A DNA stretch of 64,000 nucleotides from Leptodactylus fallax (Eukaryota > Chordata > Amphibia > Anura > Leptodactylidae). Below the pieces are notes generated by a model. The model saw nothing but the letters and a program-made list of their open reading frames with translations, was not told the DNA's origin and ran no database searches. The DNA is taken from the NCBI GenBank assembly GCA_947044405.1, contig CAMRHE010000352.1, positions 744,001 through 808,000 of the forward strand, given 5' to 3'. Shown here in pieces: positions 33,110 through 43,806 of this stretch. The position numbers and the translations under genes were made by a program. Positions within the stretch are counted from its first letter, which is position 1; each line of letters opens with the position of its first letter.

Positions 33110-33328
33110 GGCTACGGCCCCACGTTGCGGAAACGCAGTTTTTTTTGTTGCAGATTTTGCTGCGGTTTTTTGAGCCAGTGCCAGGAGTAGATTCAGCAGC
33201 AGGTAGAAGTATAAGAACTTCCTATATATTTCCCATTCCTTTTCTAGCCATTCTTGGCTTTGGCTCAAAAAACCCCAGCAAAATCTGCAACAAAAAAAGC
33301 TGTGTTTCCGCAACGTGGGGCCATAGCC
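33110..33328. mobile_element. Near-perfect foldback PIF/Harbinger-like MITE
   Basis: The ends GGCTACGGCCCCACGTTGCG and CGCAACGTGGGGCCATAGCC sit between TTA at 33107-33109 and 33329-33331. The arms are about 85 bp and pair almost throughout (GTTGCAGATTTTGCTG and its inverse). The 3-bp TTA duplication is the PIF/Harbinger signature. Confidence 0.75.
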
Positions 33329-33458
33329 TTACTCTCGGTTTATTATGAGAAGTTGCGTGGGGTGTGCTTCAACAAACCAAACTCAGCGTTCTATATCGTA
33401 AACACACATTAGATGAATAAATCTAGAAAGAAATCCAGGCTGAAGGAATCCTTATTTA

Positions 33459-33810
33459 GGCTAAGGCTCCATGTAGCGTCCCGCAGCAAAAAAGCGCTGC
33501 GTGAAAAAGTCCGACGGCAATGCATTGTGGTTTTTTCCCGCAACACTTTTCACAGAAAGTTCACAGAGGTTTCTTCTGCAGACTTTCTGCTTCAATTATG
33601 CCTATAGGGAAATCGCTGGTGTTTTCGTAGGTATAATTGACATGCTACGATTTCCAAAACCGTGATGGTTTTGGAAATCGCAGCGTGTCTGCTGCACATA
33701 TGTTACTGCACTTTGAGGATGGGAATCGCTAGATTCGCATCCACTACACAGTGACTGTGAAACACTGCGTTTTTTTTTCCACGGCGTTCACGCCACATGG
33801 GTCCCCGGCC
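33459..33810 (+). mobile_element. Best-preserved PIF/Harbinger-like MITE of the main family
   Basis: A 352-bp element between TTA at 33456-33458 and 33811-33813. It begins GGCTAAGGCTCCATGTAGC and ends CACATGGGTCCCCGGCC. Inside are CACAGAAAGTTCACAGAGG, an AATTATGCC-type and GGTATAATTGACATG inner palindrome, and CCAAAACCGTGATGGTTTTGG. The partial copies elsewhere in the window align to it. Confidence 0.75.
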
Positions 33811-33813
33811 TTA

Positions 33814-34265
33814 TGGTCCTGAACTTTCAAGGCTGTAATATGTAGGGGTGAATGGGTCGTGGGGCTCTTACAAATGAGGTTGCTCCTTCTCTAGTGCTGT
33901 TCAAGCTGAGTACAGGAACATATGTAAAATATATAACTGTAATGTATGTTTATAACTGTAATATTATAGTATAACGTATGTTCATGTAATGTATAGTGTT
34001 GAATGATAGTGGAGATTCAGTAGTAGCCCTATTCTTTTATTTGTGGTACATTGGTTACTCTGCTACATGCACACAGGTGAAGAATGAGGCACCAATCATT
34101 TGGGTAATATGTAGTTTGTGACTGGTGAACAATGCGCAGTGCAATGTAGGATATTTGGTGACACTGCAGCATCAGCATTGTCTGTCAGCAGCCACTGGGT
34201 TATGGGCTTAATAAAAGGAAAATGTTCTGCCTTGTACTAAAATGTGCTTCTCTCTCCTGTCACAG
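33814..34265. other. Intron end before the fourth eya2 exon
   Basis: No repeat is recognised. TATAACTGTAATRT-like words recur about 33930-33985. The last 30 bp form the pyrimidine tract and AG acceptor. Confidence 0.4.
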
Positions 34266-34349
34266 CGTGTCTTTATATGGGATTTGGATGAGACGATTAT
34301 TATCTTTCACTCATTACTTACGGGAACTTTTGCCTCCAGATACGGCAAG
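34266..34349 (+). CDS. eya2: eya2 coding exon (start of Eya domain with phosphatase motif I)
   Basis: An 84-nt, 28-codon exon in phase 0 at both ends. A CTCTCTCCTGTCACAG acceptor precedes it and GTAAGA follows. It encodes [18 protein letters not shown] and then [15 protein letters not shown] is haloacid-dehalogenase motif I: the first Asp is the nucleophile of the Eya tyrosine phosphatase and the second assists catalysis, with Mg2+ bound nearby. [10 protein letters not shown] separates EYA2 from EYA1 (usually TGSYANRYGR) and from EYA3/EYA4 (TGSYAQKYGK). This is the start of the ER/Eya domain, which binds Six and Dach partners. All catalytic residues visible here are intact, so the gene looks functional. 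The rest of the domain must lie beyond the window or in small exons I did not recognise in the 29.6 kb downstream. Confidence 0.94.
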
Positions 34350-35729
34350 GTAAGAGCATGTTATGTGTCCTAAATGTGTACTGCATCATGTAGGTCTTTA
34401 TCATGCTGTCTCCCTCCCACAAATATCAAAAATCTCGAGTAATTAAAGGGCCTTGAGTCCAAGACTGGCGTTGGCAGTGATGGCTAGGTAGGATCTGGAC
34501 CACAGAGGAAGGTGGGGTAGTTGTGGACACCCACTGCTGCTTTCTGCTTTTTATTCTTACACAGAGCGGTAGCAAAAACAACACAGGATACTTTGGAAGG
34601 TTGGGGAGGTACCCAAGGAAGGGTGATGATTATAACCTAAATCAAAATCACAATTTTATTGAACATTTTACCTTGATTACAATTAATTAGGGATTTTTAG
34701 GACCCATCCCTTTTCCTTGCCATGCCACTGAATTTTGGTATTTCTTGATTAATTGCCTGTCCCGCGTAATATTCTTCACATGCTCTAAGTATATTTATAA
34801 TAGACTGTACACACTGTATTTAGGGCACTGGTGTGCACAGTATCCACTATATGGGCATATCAGCGGTCCTGATTGGATAGCATAGAGTTAGTGACATATC
34901 TCTTAGCATATCATATCATATCTCAATTGAAGTATTGGACAGGATGCAAAATAGCATAATCAAGGTGAGTAAGTTGATGTTGGTTAATAAGCTGATTTTT
35001 GGTTTCAGTAATTTTGCATGCAATTTTTAGTCGCAGTAAGGCTCAAAAAGCACTGCATGTGCTTTTAAAAATACATATGCAGGTTTTCTATAAAAATGCA
35101 TATTTTTTTTTAGCAAAAACATACTGTGGAAACTCAGCTTAATGGGGCACATTTATTAAGTTACATATGCCTTTTTTCGGTATAAATTAGACATTTTTTT
35201 GTGATCTTCTGCTCTGCACTTATTTATGATACATTCCCTTTAAGCAAACAACCATTACAACAAATTGCTCCCTGTAGAAGGTAAAATTTAACTGGCAATT
35301 GCCCCTATAGTTTTCTCTTTGGCACCCTGAAGTCCTTTGTCTGCAAAGGAATAAGCACGTTGTTCTAAGCACACACGTGTAGACACACACACTACACCCA
35401 TATTTGTGGGTCTAGCCGTTTCATGCCAGCCTCATTTAACTGGAGTGCATAAAATGTGATGACTTCCTATTTTAACAACTCGCAATTAATCCTGCTTAGC
35501 AGCTCAGTAGGCGTGGAGCATGTCTGCTCTAATCATCACAAGCCATCAATTAAAACACTAATGGAGGCATTTCACTGCTCCTAAGTCCTGTGCAGATCTA
35601 TTTATAGACTGAGGAGAAATCACAATGTACTAACACTTCATTAAAAGTGTGTGAGGTACTGGCAAAGCAAATAAACCCGGCCCTGGGTAATAGTGGGTTT
35701 TCCTGGGCAGGCTTTAAAAAAAACATGTA
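34350..35729. other. Start of the long downstream eya2 intron
   Basis: 35145-35235 is an AT-rich MITE fragment (GGGGCACATTTATTAAG). About 35390-35700 is repeat-free, with several homeodomain-type cores (GCAATTAATCC, CATCAATTAAAAC, CTAATCATC); it is a candidate regulatory element. The next eya2 exon was not found. Confidence 0.4.
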
Positions 35730-37051
35730 TGCAGTTGTGCTAAAAAGTTTACGTACCCTGGAATATTTTTAGTTTTTTTGGCCTTTTTTCAGAGAATATG
35801 AATGATATCAGAAAAACTTTTTCTCCACTCATGGTTAGTGGTTGGTTGAAGCCATTTATTGTCAAACTTCTATGTTTTCTCTTAATCATAATGACCACCA
35901 AAAACATCAAAATGACCCTGTTCAAAAGTTCACATACCCTGGTGATTTTGGCCTGATAACATGCCCAGAAACCAAACCACAGTCAGGTAGACCAACCAAA
36001 ATGTTGGCCACAACTGCCCGAAAAATTGTTCGGGATGCAAAGAAAAACCCACTCATAACATCAGCTGAAATACAGGACTCTGAAAACTAATCGTGTGGCT
36101 GTTTCAAGATGCACAATAAGGAGGCACTTGAAGAAAAATGGGCTTCATGGTCGAGTTGCCAGAAGAAAGCCATTACTGCGCAAATGCCACAAAGAATCTC
36201 GCCTTCAATATGCCAAACAGCACAGAGACAAGCCTCAAAATTTCTGGAACAAGGTAATTTGGAGTGATGAGACAAAAATTGAACTTTTTGGCCACAACCA
36301 TAAACGTTACATTTGGAGAGGTGTCAACAAGGCCTATGATGAAAGGAACACCATTCCTACTGTAAAGCACGGAGGTGGATCACTGATGATGTGGGGATGT
36401 GTGAGCTTCAAAGGCACAGGAAACTTGGTCAAAGTTGAAGGAAAGATGAATGCAGCATATTATCAGCAAATACTGGAGGTAAATTTGCACTCATCAGCCA
36501 GAAAGCTGCTCATGGGACGTACTTGGACGTTCCAACATGACAACGATCCAAAACACAAGGCCAAGTTGACCTGTCATTGGCTATAGCAGAAGAAAGTGAA
36601 GGTTCTGGAGTGACCATCTCAGTCTCCTGACCTCAATATCATTGAGCCACTCTGTGGAGATCTCAAGCGCGCAGTACATGAAAGACAGCCCAGGAATTTA
36701 CAGGAACTGGAGACTTTTTGCCAAGAAGAATGGGCAGTTTTACCATCTGAGAAAATAAAGAGCCTCATCCACAACTACGACAAAGACTTCAAGCTGTCAT
36801 TGATGTTAGAGGGGGCAATACATGGTATTAAGAACTGGGGTATGTGAACTTTTGAACAGGGTCATTTTGATGTTTTTGGTTGTCGTTATGATTTAAAAAG
36901 AGAAAACACAGAAGTTTGACAATAAATGACTTCAACCAACCACTAACCATGAGTGGAGAAAAAGTTTTTGTGTTATCATTCATATTCTCTGAAAAAAGGC
37001 CTAAAAAACAAAAAATCTGCCGGGGTATGTAAACTTTTTAGCACAAATGTA
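35730..37051 (+). mobile_element. Tc1-type transposon, family D, broken
   Basis: The ends TGCAGTTGTGCTAAAAAGTT and, inverted, TACATTTGTGCTAAAAAGTT sit between TA at 35728-35729 and 37052-37053. Long inverted repeats of about 210 bp share CAAAATGACCCTGTTCAAAA and GGTATGTGAACTTTTGAAC-type blocks. The element is 1322 bp, shorter than usual because the 5' part of the transposase is missing. Confidence 0.9.
35960..36831 (+). pseudogene. Tc1 transposase (family D), truncated and frame-broken
   Basis: Starts inside the GRPR region (QSGRPTKMLATTARKIVRDA); the first helix-turn-helix is deleted. A frameshift near 36090 leads to an open part from 36095: [12 protein letters not shown] with the first Asp, [12 protein letters not shown], and the second Asp in [12 protein letters not shown] at about 36584 and TGA at about 36612 interrupt it before SPDLNIIEPL, the Glu block. 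It ends at TAA 36829-36831. It cannot make an active enzyme. Confidence 0.88.
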
Positions 37052-37239
37052 TATTCCCATTGAGAACTATATGTAGGATGTCACAATTTCCTCTAATATC
37101 AGAAAATCTCAGAAAGTAAATAGAAATCCATCTCCTCTGTGATGTTCCTAGACATGCATTGGCTGCATTTACTGACATGCACAGTTTAGTTCATCTGAGC
37201 AGCTGTCTTGTCTGTCAGGCGTTTTGCTGTTGGGCCAGC

Positions 37240-37385
37240 CTAAGCCAGGGTTCACACTACCGTTGGATTCCGTTATGAAGGTGTCTGTTAACAATAAAAA
37301 AAACGGACACATATCATAACAGATATTAACGGACACTAACTGATGTTAATGTGTCCGTTTTTTTTAACTGATCCAATTAATCCAT
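37240..37385. mobile_element. MITE with GTCCGTTAACA-type inverted core
   Basis: GTTCACACTACCGTTGGATT at the left, then TTAACGGACACTAACTGATG and TTAATGTGTCCGTTTTTT. The same core recurs at 62335-62600 and 63728-64000, so it is a family. Its inner part is self-complementary. Confidence 0.55.
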
Positions 37386-38175
37386 TTCTTCTCTCTTTCC
37401 TTCTCACTGTTCTTGATTGTGATATAGTGACAGACATTCTTGTGGTGGCTAGTAAGGTTGTTTTCCTCTGAGTGCAGAATCCTGTGGATGTTGAGAGTTT
37501 CCCTATGAAATGCTCCAGTGACGCCATTATTAAACCTCTAATTACATGGTGCCAAGAGAAGCACTTAGCCAAGTTCTTCGTCGCCCTGGCCTCCCCACTT
37601 ACTCATAGTACATTTCAATTATGTTTCACAGGGCCCTTAAGATTAATAAGTGTGATTTAAATGTCGACCAAGAGCACACAGCAAATTGCTGATTTGGAGA
37701 GCTGGACAGTTTTTGTGCTTTATAAATAGCATTGGTTTTGGATAAGAGTGAAGCCCTCTCTCCCTTCCAGCATACCTGGATCATTCTCCTGGGCATTAAA
37801 TAGTACGTTACACATCCTGAACCTCTTCATTATTTTATGTGCTTTGATGAAGGAATAATAGGCCCTTGGTTTGGCAAGTTTTTCACTCACATTCTCAGGG
37901 GATTCTTAGCTGCCAGTATCCCCACCCAGCAGCAATTTGCCTTACTTATTTGAAATCCATTTAAATAATTTCCCAACAACAGTGGACAATCCTTACTGTA
38001 TAAAGTAGCAGAACAGTTGTCACCCAACACCCTGTTTTCACCACATATGGTGCTTCCACTGAGTGCCTATGTCATTTCTATATAAATATGTGAAATATAG
38101 AGTAATGTCAGCTCTTAAGGGTTTTGTTTCTTCAGTATTTAGCTTGGTTTGACCTTGGTTGCATTTAATTTGTAA
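37386..38175. other. Repeat-free intronic segment, candidate conserved non-coding DNA
   Basis: 37470-38010 has no recognised repeat and is rich in homeodomain-like cores (CTCTAATTACATGG, TTCAATTATG, CATTAAATAG) plus CAGCAGCAATTTGCC. Conservation cannot be judged from one sequence. Confidence 0.35.
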
Positions 38176-38417
38176 GGGCCGGTTCACATCTGCGTTCGGT
38201 TTCCGTACAGGGGAGTCCGCTTGGGGAGCCCCCGAAAGGAAACCTATACGCAGAGAGAAGCGGTTTACATAAGGAAACCTGTGGACCCCATAGACTATAA
38301 TGGGGTCTTCATGGTTTCCGCTCTCTCTGCGCTTCTCTCTGCATATAGGTTTCCGTTCGGGGGGGTCCCCAAGCGGACTTCCCTGTACGGAAACTGAACG
38401 CAGATGTGAACCGGCCC
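38176..38417. mobile_element. Foldback MITE with TAA target duplication
   Basis: The ends GGGCCGGTTCACATCTGCG and its inverse CGCAGATGTGAACCGGCCC are flanked by TAA at 38173-38175 and 38418-38420. The arms, about 90 bp, pair through GTTTCCGTACAGG, GTCCGCTTGGGG and ACGCAGAGAGAAGCG. The center is GACCCCATAGACTATAATGG. A 3-bp TAA duplication suits PIF/Harbinger. Confidence 0.75.
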
Positions 38418-38533
38418 TAAATGTACCTGCATCAGTTTGGCACATTGTTTGGCTTTTGTCAGCTCTGGGCACAACACTAAATTTATCTAATCTGTAGGAA
38501 ACTCTGAATCTGAATGAACATCGCTTTTATCAA

Positions 38534-39540
38534 AGGGGTTATCCACCTTGTACAAATTGATGGCATATCTATATGATCAGTGGTGTAAGTACTGCCGTAG
38601 TAGCCGTATCAGGTGCAATGGGGCCCATGGCCTGCTTTTTTTTTTTTTTTTTTTTAATAGGCTGTTACCTACCTGTTACCTGCTGTAGTAATCCCAGTAG
38701 GTAACGGGCCCTATTTACTTCCGATCCCTGTTCCTGCTCATAGCCACCTCCATTTCCCCTTCTGCCCTCCAGGGTGTGATATGGGACACACAGGCCCCCT
38801 GGAGGGCAGAAGGGGAAGCGGAGGCAGAGGTGAGCAGGATCAGGATTGGGAAGTAAGGCCCCAACAAATACCACTATTAGTATATTTCAGGGTCTCTTCG
38901 GACCTCAGATTATAATGATTGGAGGCCCAGGGGAGGTAAGTAAACATAAAAAACAGTATTACTCACCTCTCCTGAGCTCCAACACGGCTTCATAGTGTCT
39001 TCGGGCCTCTGTAGTGACGTCACAGACATCACGTGGGTCAGGCTGGTGTCGCAACGCATATTGGCACTAGCGTAACTCACGTCTGTGATGTCATTGAATA
39101 GGGGGCTGAACATAGCAGGGAGTCACTCTGGAGTCCGGGAGGGCTGAATAACACTGGTTTTTATGTTTGTGACCTCCCATCATAATATTTTGTGGGTTTT
39201 GTACCTCAAAAATTTGCAATGAACAGCATATATGCCATAATGAAACATAATAGTGTTTGGATGGGCTACTATGGGACATTACACTGTATGGAGGGTCCGC
39301 TATATGACATTATACTGTGTGGAGGGACCACTATGGGACATTATACTGTGTACAGGGGTCGCTATGGGACATTAAACTGTGTGGAGGCTACTTTGGGACA
39401 TTAGTGTGTGTAAATGGTGGGTTATACTGTGTGGGGGCCAGGAAAGAGGGCAATATGCCGTGGGGGGAGCCCCAAGTCAAAAGTTTGCTTTGAGGCCCAG
39501 TCTTTGCTAGTTACGCCCCTGTATATGATCCATAACACAG
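38534..39540. repeat. Composite frog repeat region with a short tandem array
   Basis: 38880-38975 repeats the GGAGGCCCAGGGGAGGT / TACTCACCTCTCCTG segment seen at 22490, 24145 and 49395. 39263-39415 is a tandem array of a roughly 36-40 bp unit (CTATGGGACATTATACTGTG then GGAGG). The flanks (GGTGTAAGTACTGCCG, TTACGCCCCTG) look like the ends of a larger repeat. Confidence 0.5.
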
Positions 39541-39544
39541 GCAG

Positions 39545-40155
39545 GGGACTGACTGCTAAATTCCCCCCAGATTAGGATGTCCGTCGAATTATTCAGATGG
39601 TCACTGGAATTGTGCTGGATGATGACTCTGCTCCACTCCTCCTCTCTATTTTCCCACGAAAGTTTAAAAAACATACCTGTAGACTGTTAGGTTTCCTATT
39701 AATAGCAGCAAGGACAGTTATCCCTAGACTGACACCCCCCACTCTGTTGTCATGGCTTATCTTGTCTTACTCATTCGCAGCATGGAAACCTTACTTGCGG
39801 AATTGAAGCAGGATGATAGGGCCCACCAACAAACGTGGCTCCTGTGGAATCACTTTTATTACTTTGCTGAGTTTCAGTTTGACTTCCCCTCTGTTTCTTC
39901 GTAACCTTCCCCTTTCTTATCTTTTCCTACCTCCCCTCTTTGTTTTTATTGTTATGATATATATTTGTCTTTGCTTTTGCTATTGGACTTACCATTTGGC
40001 TCTGCTGTGATAGAGTCTTTGTTATTGATGTATCTTGTTCTCCCCGCCCTTTCCGCTCCGCCCCCTAACCTTTATCCTACCCCGCTTCTGTACACCACCC
40101 TTGTTGTTGTTTGCTTACTGTTATAAAAAAACTTCAGTAAAAAATTTTAAAGTTA
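39545..40155 (+). mobile_element. 3' end fragment of an L1-type LINE
   Basis: Translated from about 39640, the stretch LLIAARTVIPRLTPPTLLSWL resembles the C-terminal end of L1 ORF2 (compare LGAARLLIARRWKSTSCPTL in the L1 at 60270). A pyrimidine-rich 3' untranslated part follows and ends near CAGTAAAAAATTTTAAAG. It is 5'-truncated, as most LINE copies are. Confidence 0.55.
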
Positions 40156-41459
40156 AAGCCAGGTGCTGCGCTACTCACTTTCCATTCTTTTAGTACCAGA
40201 TTGAATAGGATACTGCTGATATCCACCAATCCAATATAGGATGCTTGCATGCAAAAAATAAGGATCATATTTATGTCTTGTTCATATGGTTTTACATATC
40301 TTTAAAATTAGGTGTACACCAAAGGGAGTGTCACCACAGTAAAACATAAAATCAGCAAGTTAGATAAGTCAGGCACACCTGAATGTAACACTTTCCTTCC
40401 CATGAAAATTCAAGCATCTGTTGCTGAAATTTTCATTTATTTAACAATATGAAAATGAGCAGTCTGAAACACAGAGGGCAGCTCTGTTACTCCAAACTGC
40501 TACACTTCACACTGCTGTAATATGCCCTCATTCCATCCTCCCTTCTTTGAGGGTCAGAGCCAAGAAGGTGTGTATAAAGCTCATCTGGTCCTGTGTTCTC
40601 AAGTTCACACCGACATATTAGGGCAGTGTGGGGAGTATAGACTGTTCATTTGCATATTGTGAAATAAATTAATATCTCAGCAACTAATTTTCATGTGGAG
40701 AAAGGCATTACATTCAGTTGAGCCTGACTTCCCAAGTTTTTTTTTTTTGCAGATTTTGAATCAAAATCTGCTCAAATAAATGTTGCTGACACATAACTCC
40801 GATGCCTTATGTGCATTTTAATCCTTTAGCGAGCGCAATTTACCCTTTTAACCAGTAACATTTTATCCCTCTCTGCATTCCCGCTTTCATAACTTTTTAC
40901 ATTTTATTTCAATGTACCTTTATGAGACCTTGGGTACATGTGACTTTTTGATCAGTTTTTATTACTTTTTGCTGTTGAGAGGTAAGATGATGAGAAAACA
41001 TAAATTCAATTATAGCTTTTATCGTGTAAAATTTTGTGGCGGTTTTCTTCATTAACAAGGGAAAAAAAGTCTTTTTTTTTTTCTGTAAGATGATCGCAGT
41101 ATATAACGGGGTAAATGGCAAATATATGCTTTGTGTTTGATAATGCAGTGTAGGGGTGATATCATGCACAAAAGCTGCATGTGTTCTCCTGCACACTGGT
41201 TTTCAGTGAAACTGCAATTATACGCAGCTTTGCTTTAACCTGTGATATCTCAAAATCTAGGTGGGCTGCAGCCATGATCTTTGATTTGTTTTAAAGCTAA
41301 GAGTGGTTCTGGAGTTAAAGCCGTTTAAAGTGACCACCATCTCTGCAGCCTCTCTGGATGTATCCTGCTCTAGAGGGAACTGTAATGCACTTTGCTCAAA
41401 GCCAGAGTTCATCCAGAACTGTTGGGGGGGTTAAATAAAAAACAACCAGCAAATTCCAA
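40156..41459. other. Intronic DNA
   Basis: Nothing firm. 40780-41220 looks like a degraded frog repeat (TTTAGCGAGCGCAATTTACC, TTTTTATTACTTTTTGC). No exon-like sequence. Confidence 0.3.
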
Positions 41460-42022
41460 AGTTTTATTATGTAACACAATAAGGCCATAATGGAAAAGTC
41501 AAAGAGCTATGTGTGAAAAACTAAGTACACCCCATTAATCAAAAGCTTGTACAACCACCTTTAGCAGCAGTAACTTGAAATCATCTTTCTCTATAATTTT
41601 ATCAGTCTCTGATATTGTTGTAGAGCAATTTTGTCCCATTCTTCTTTACAACATTGCTTCAGTTTATGGAGGTTTGTGGGCATTCGTTTATGCACAGCTG
41701 TCTCAAAGGGGTTGTCCCGTTATGGACACTTATCCGATATCCACAGGACAGGGAATAAGTGTCCAATTGATGGGGGCCAGATCGCCAGGTCCCTCTGTGA
41801 TTAGGAGGGCTGGGGTCCGAAAGTGTAGACTGGTCTGGACTTTGACTGAGGCATTGCAATTCCTTCTTTCTTTTCATTTCAGCAATTCTGTTGTATATTT
41901 GCCGGGGTGCTTTGTATTATTGTCATGTTGCAGTTTCAACCAAGCTTTAGCTGTTGGACAGATGGCCTCACATTTGACTTTAGAATACTTTGGATACAGA
42001 GGAATTCATAGTTCAATTTAAT
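41460..42022 (-). mobile_element. Fossil Tc1 element split by another insertion
   Basis: Read on the minus strand, 41530-41700 gives MHKRMPTNLHKLKQ, then CKEEWDKIALQQYQRLIK, the C-terminal tail of a Tc1 transposase, and AAGTACACCCC marks the outer end. 41826-41860 gives QCLSQSPDQ, a worn WPSQSPDL block. Between them, 41703-41826 is unrelated DNA with GGGGTTGTCCCGTTATGGAC. A likely opposite end of this family is at 49568-49725. Confidence 0.6.
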
Positions 42023-43301
42023 GGTTGTAAACAGGGCCAGATTAAGGTTGGTGGAGGCCCCTGGATGAAAAGTTTGCCCCCATAATTTAATGTACAGTAT
42101 TTTTCATTGTTTCACTTGGGCTGTTGATCTACAACAGGTCTAAAGTGGCTTCTGACAAGTTAGTGTAAATGGCAAAACAGACAGCCTTAGGCGGTTTGCA
42201 CACTAGCTATCTGTTTTGCAGACTACAAAACCACGGATGTTGTAGATCCTAGTGTATTTCTGTTTGCAATCCATATCCCATCTATCCATTTTTTCCAGCA
42301 ATCGCCTACCATGATACCTGTCCCTGGTGCTCCAATGTTCACTACCGCAACCCGTTCGGATGAGCAGTGTGCCTGGATTCCCAGAAGTACTGTGCCCACA
42401 TGACCACTGAGGCCTATCAGCATCATCAGTGATCATTGCAGAAGGACTGGTGATGTATTTAAGGTCTCATCAGTCACATGGGGCCCAGAGCTTCTGAGGA
42501 ATGAAGCACGGCCTGCGACCTAATGGGCTGCGGTGGTGGACACTGAAGAGTCGAGGACAGGCAAGTATGATTTTTTTTTATGTTACACCTGCCCCAGGTC
42601 CCTCCAGAGTTTGTCCAATTCTTGGACAACCACTTTAAGAATAATGTCCCACAGTGCACAGTATAATGTCACATAGTTGCCCCTCCACATTGTATAATCT
42701 CCCATAATAACTCCTATGGTTTTCGTTACAAATTTTCCAATAATTTCAGGTTTATCCATACCCTAAATTATTGGGGGTCACCACCCACAAACCATTGTTA
42801 TACTGGGGTTTATTCAAATAAGCCCAAGGCCCAGTGTAACTCATCTCCCCTGGGTTCCGGTCTTCAGGCCTCTTCCAGTCTCAGAAATGTCATGAAGAGA
42901 CCCCAGAGTATAATAGCAGTTTTGTTTCATCTTGCGAGGTTTGACCAACAAATATTCTCAGGGACTCGCCCATGTTGTGGTGGTTGAAGCATGCTCTTAA
43001 TGTGTGCATCTGTTCCAGCCACCACAACTGGTGAAACCCCCATCCTCCTGTTCAGTGGTGGTGGTACGCTCCAGGTGCCACCCTTTCAGCCAGCCCTGGC
43101 TGCAATACAAGCCCAAATCATCACCCCTCTTCCATCACCATGCTTGGTAGTTAGTATGAGTTGTTTGTACTGATATGCTGTGTTTGGTTTTTGCCAAATG
43201 TGGTGCTGTACATTATGGTGAAAAATATTCACTTGTTCTTGTCTGGCCAAAAGGATATTGCTACAATCTTGTGGCTTGGTGATTCAACTTTGAAAACTTA
43301 C
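42023..43301. other. Intronic DNA with degraded repeats
   Basis: 42030-42090 has GGGCCAGATTAAGGTTGG. 42605-42637 (CCAATTCTTGGACAACCACT) matches the right end of the foldback at 29251-29565. The remainder shows nothing clear. Confidence 0.35.
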
Positions 43302-43532
43302 CATAGGTTCACACTAGAATTTAGGTTTCTGTTCTTCTCCTCCATTTGGGAACCTGAAAAACATAAACCCTATCTACTTAAAAAGCAGTTACACGCTTAG
43401 ACTATAATGGGGTCTGCCGGGTTTCCACCTGAAATTGGCGGAGAGAAGAGTCCTGCTTACAGGACTTTTCTCTCTGCATATTTTAAGCAGAATGGGGGAC
43501 AGAATCCCCTAATGCCAGTGTGAACCTAGTGT
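43302..43532. mobile_element. Foldback MITE
   Basis: ATAGGTTCACACTAGAATTT at the left is matched by CCAGTGTGAACCTAGT at the right. The center has GACTATAATGGGGTCTGCCG and GCGGAGAGAAGAGTCC/GGACTTTTCTCTCTGC. It is related to 38176-38417 and 27364-27490. Confidence 0.55.
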
Positions 43533-43806
43533 TACAGGGGTTTTCCCATGAACATAACCATTTATGGCTTCAGCACAGTTTACATTTGTCTCTGAGACAG
43601 AGAACATAATAATAATAATAATAATAGTCCTTTAATAGTCCCACAATGGGGAAATTCAGTGTGTTACAGCAGCAAAGATAAGCAGATACAAATACAAATA
43701 CAACATGTACAGGAATGTTCCAAGGTGAGAGGCATTACATTAATAGCAGACAGACAGATAGGAAGTAGCGGGGGGGGGGGGGGGATTTAACAGGCAGAGA
43801 GATATT

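Noticed and set aside
21273..34349. Assigning the exons to eya1, eya3 or eya4
   Set aside because: The linker LRGRSKR...DNEIE and [10 protein letters not shown] fit EYA2. EYA1 and EYA4 end the linker in SDLE and have TGSYANRYG or TGSYAQKYG. The choice rests on remembered sequences.
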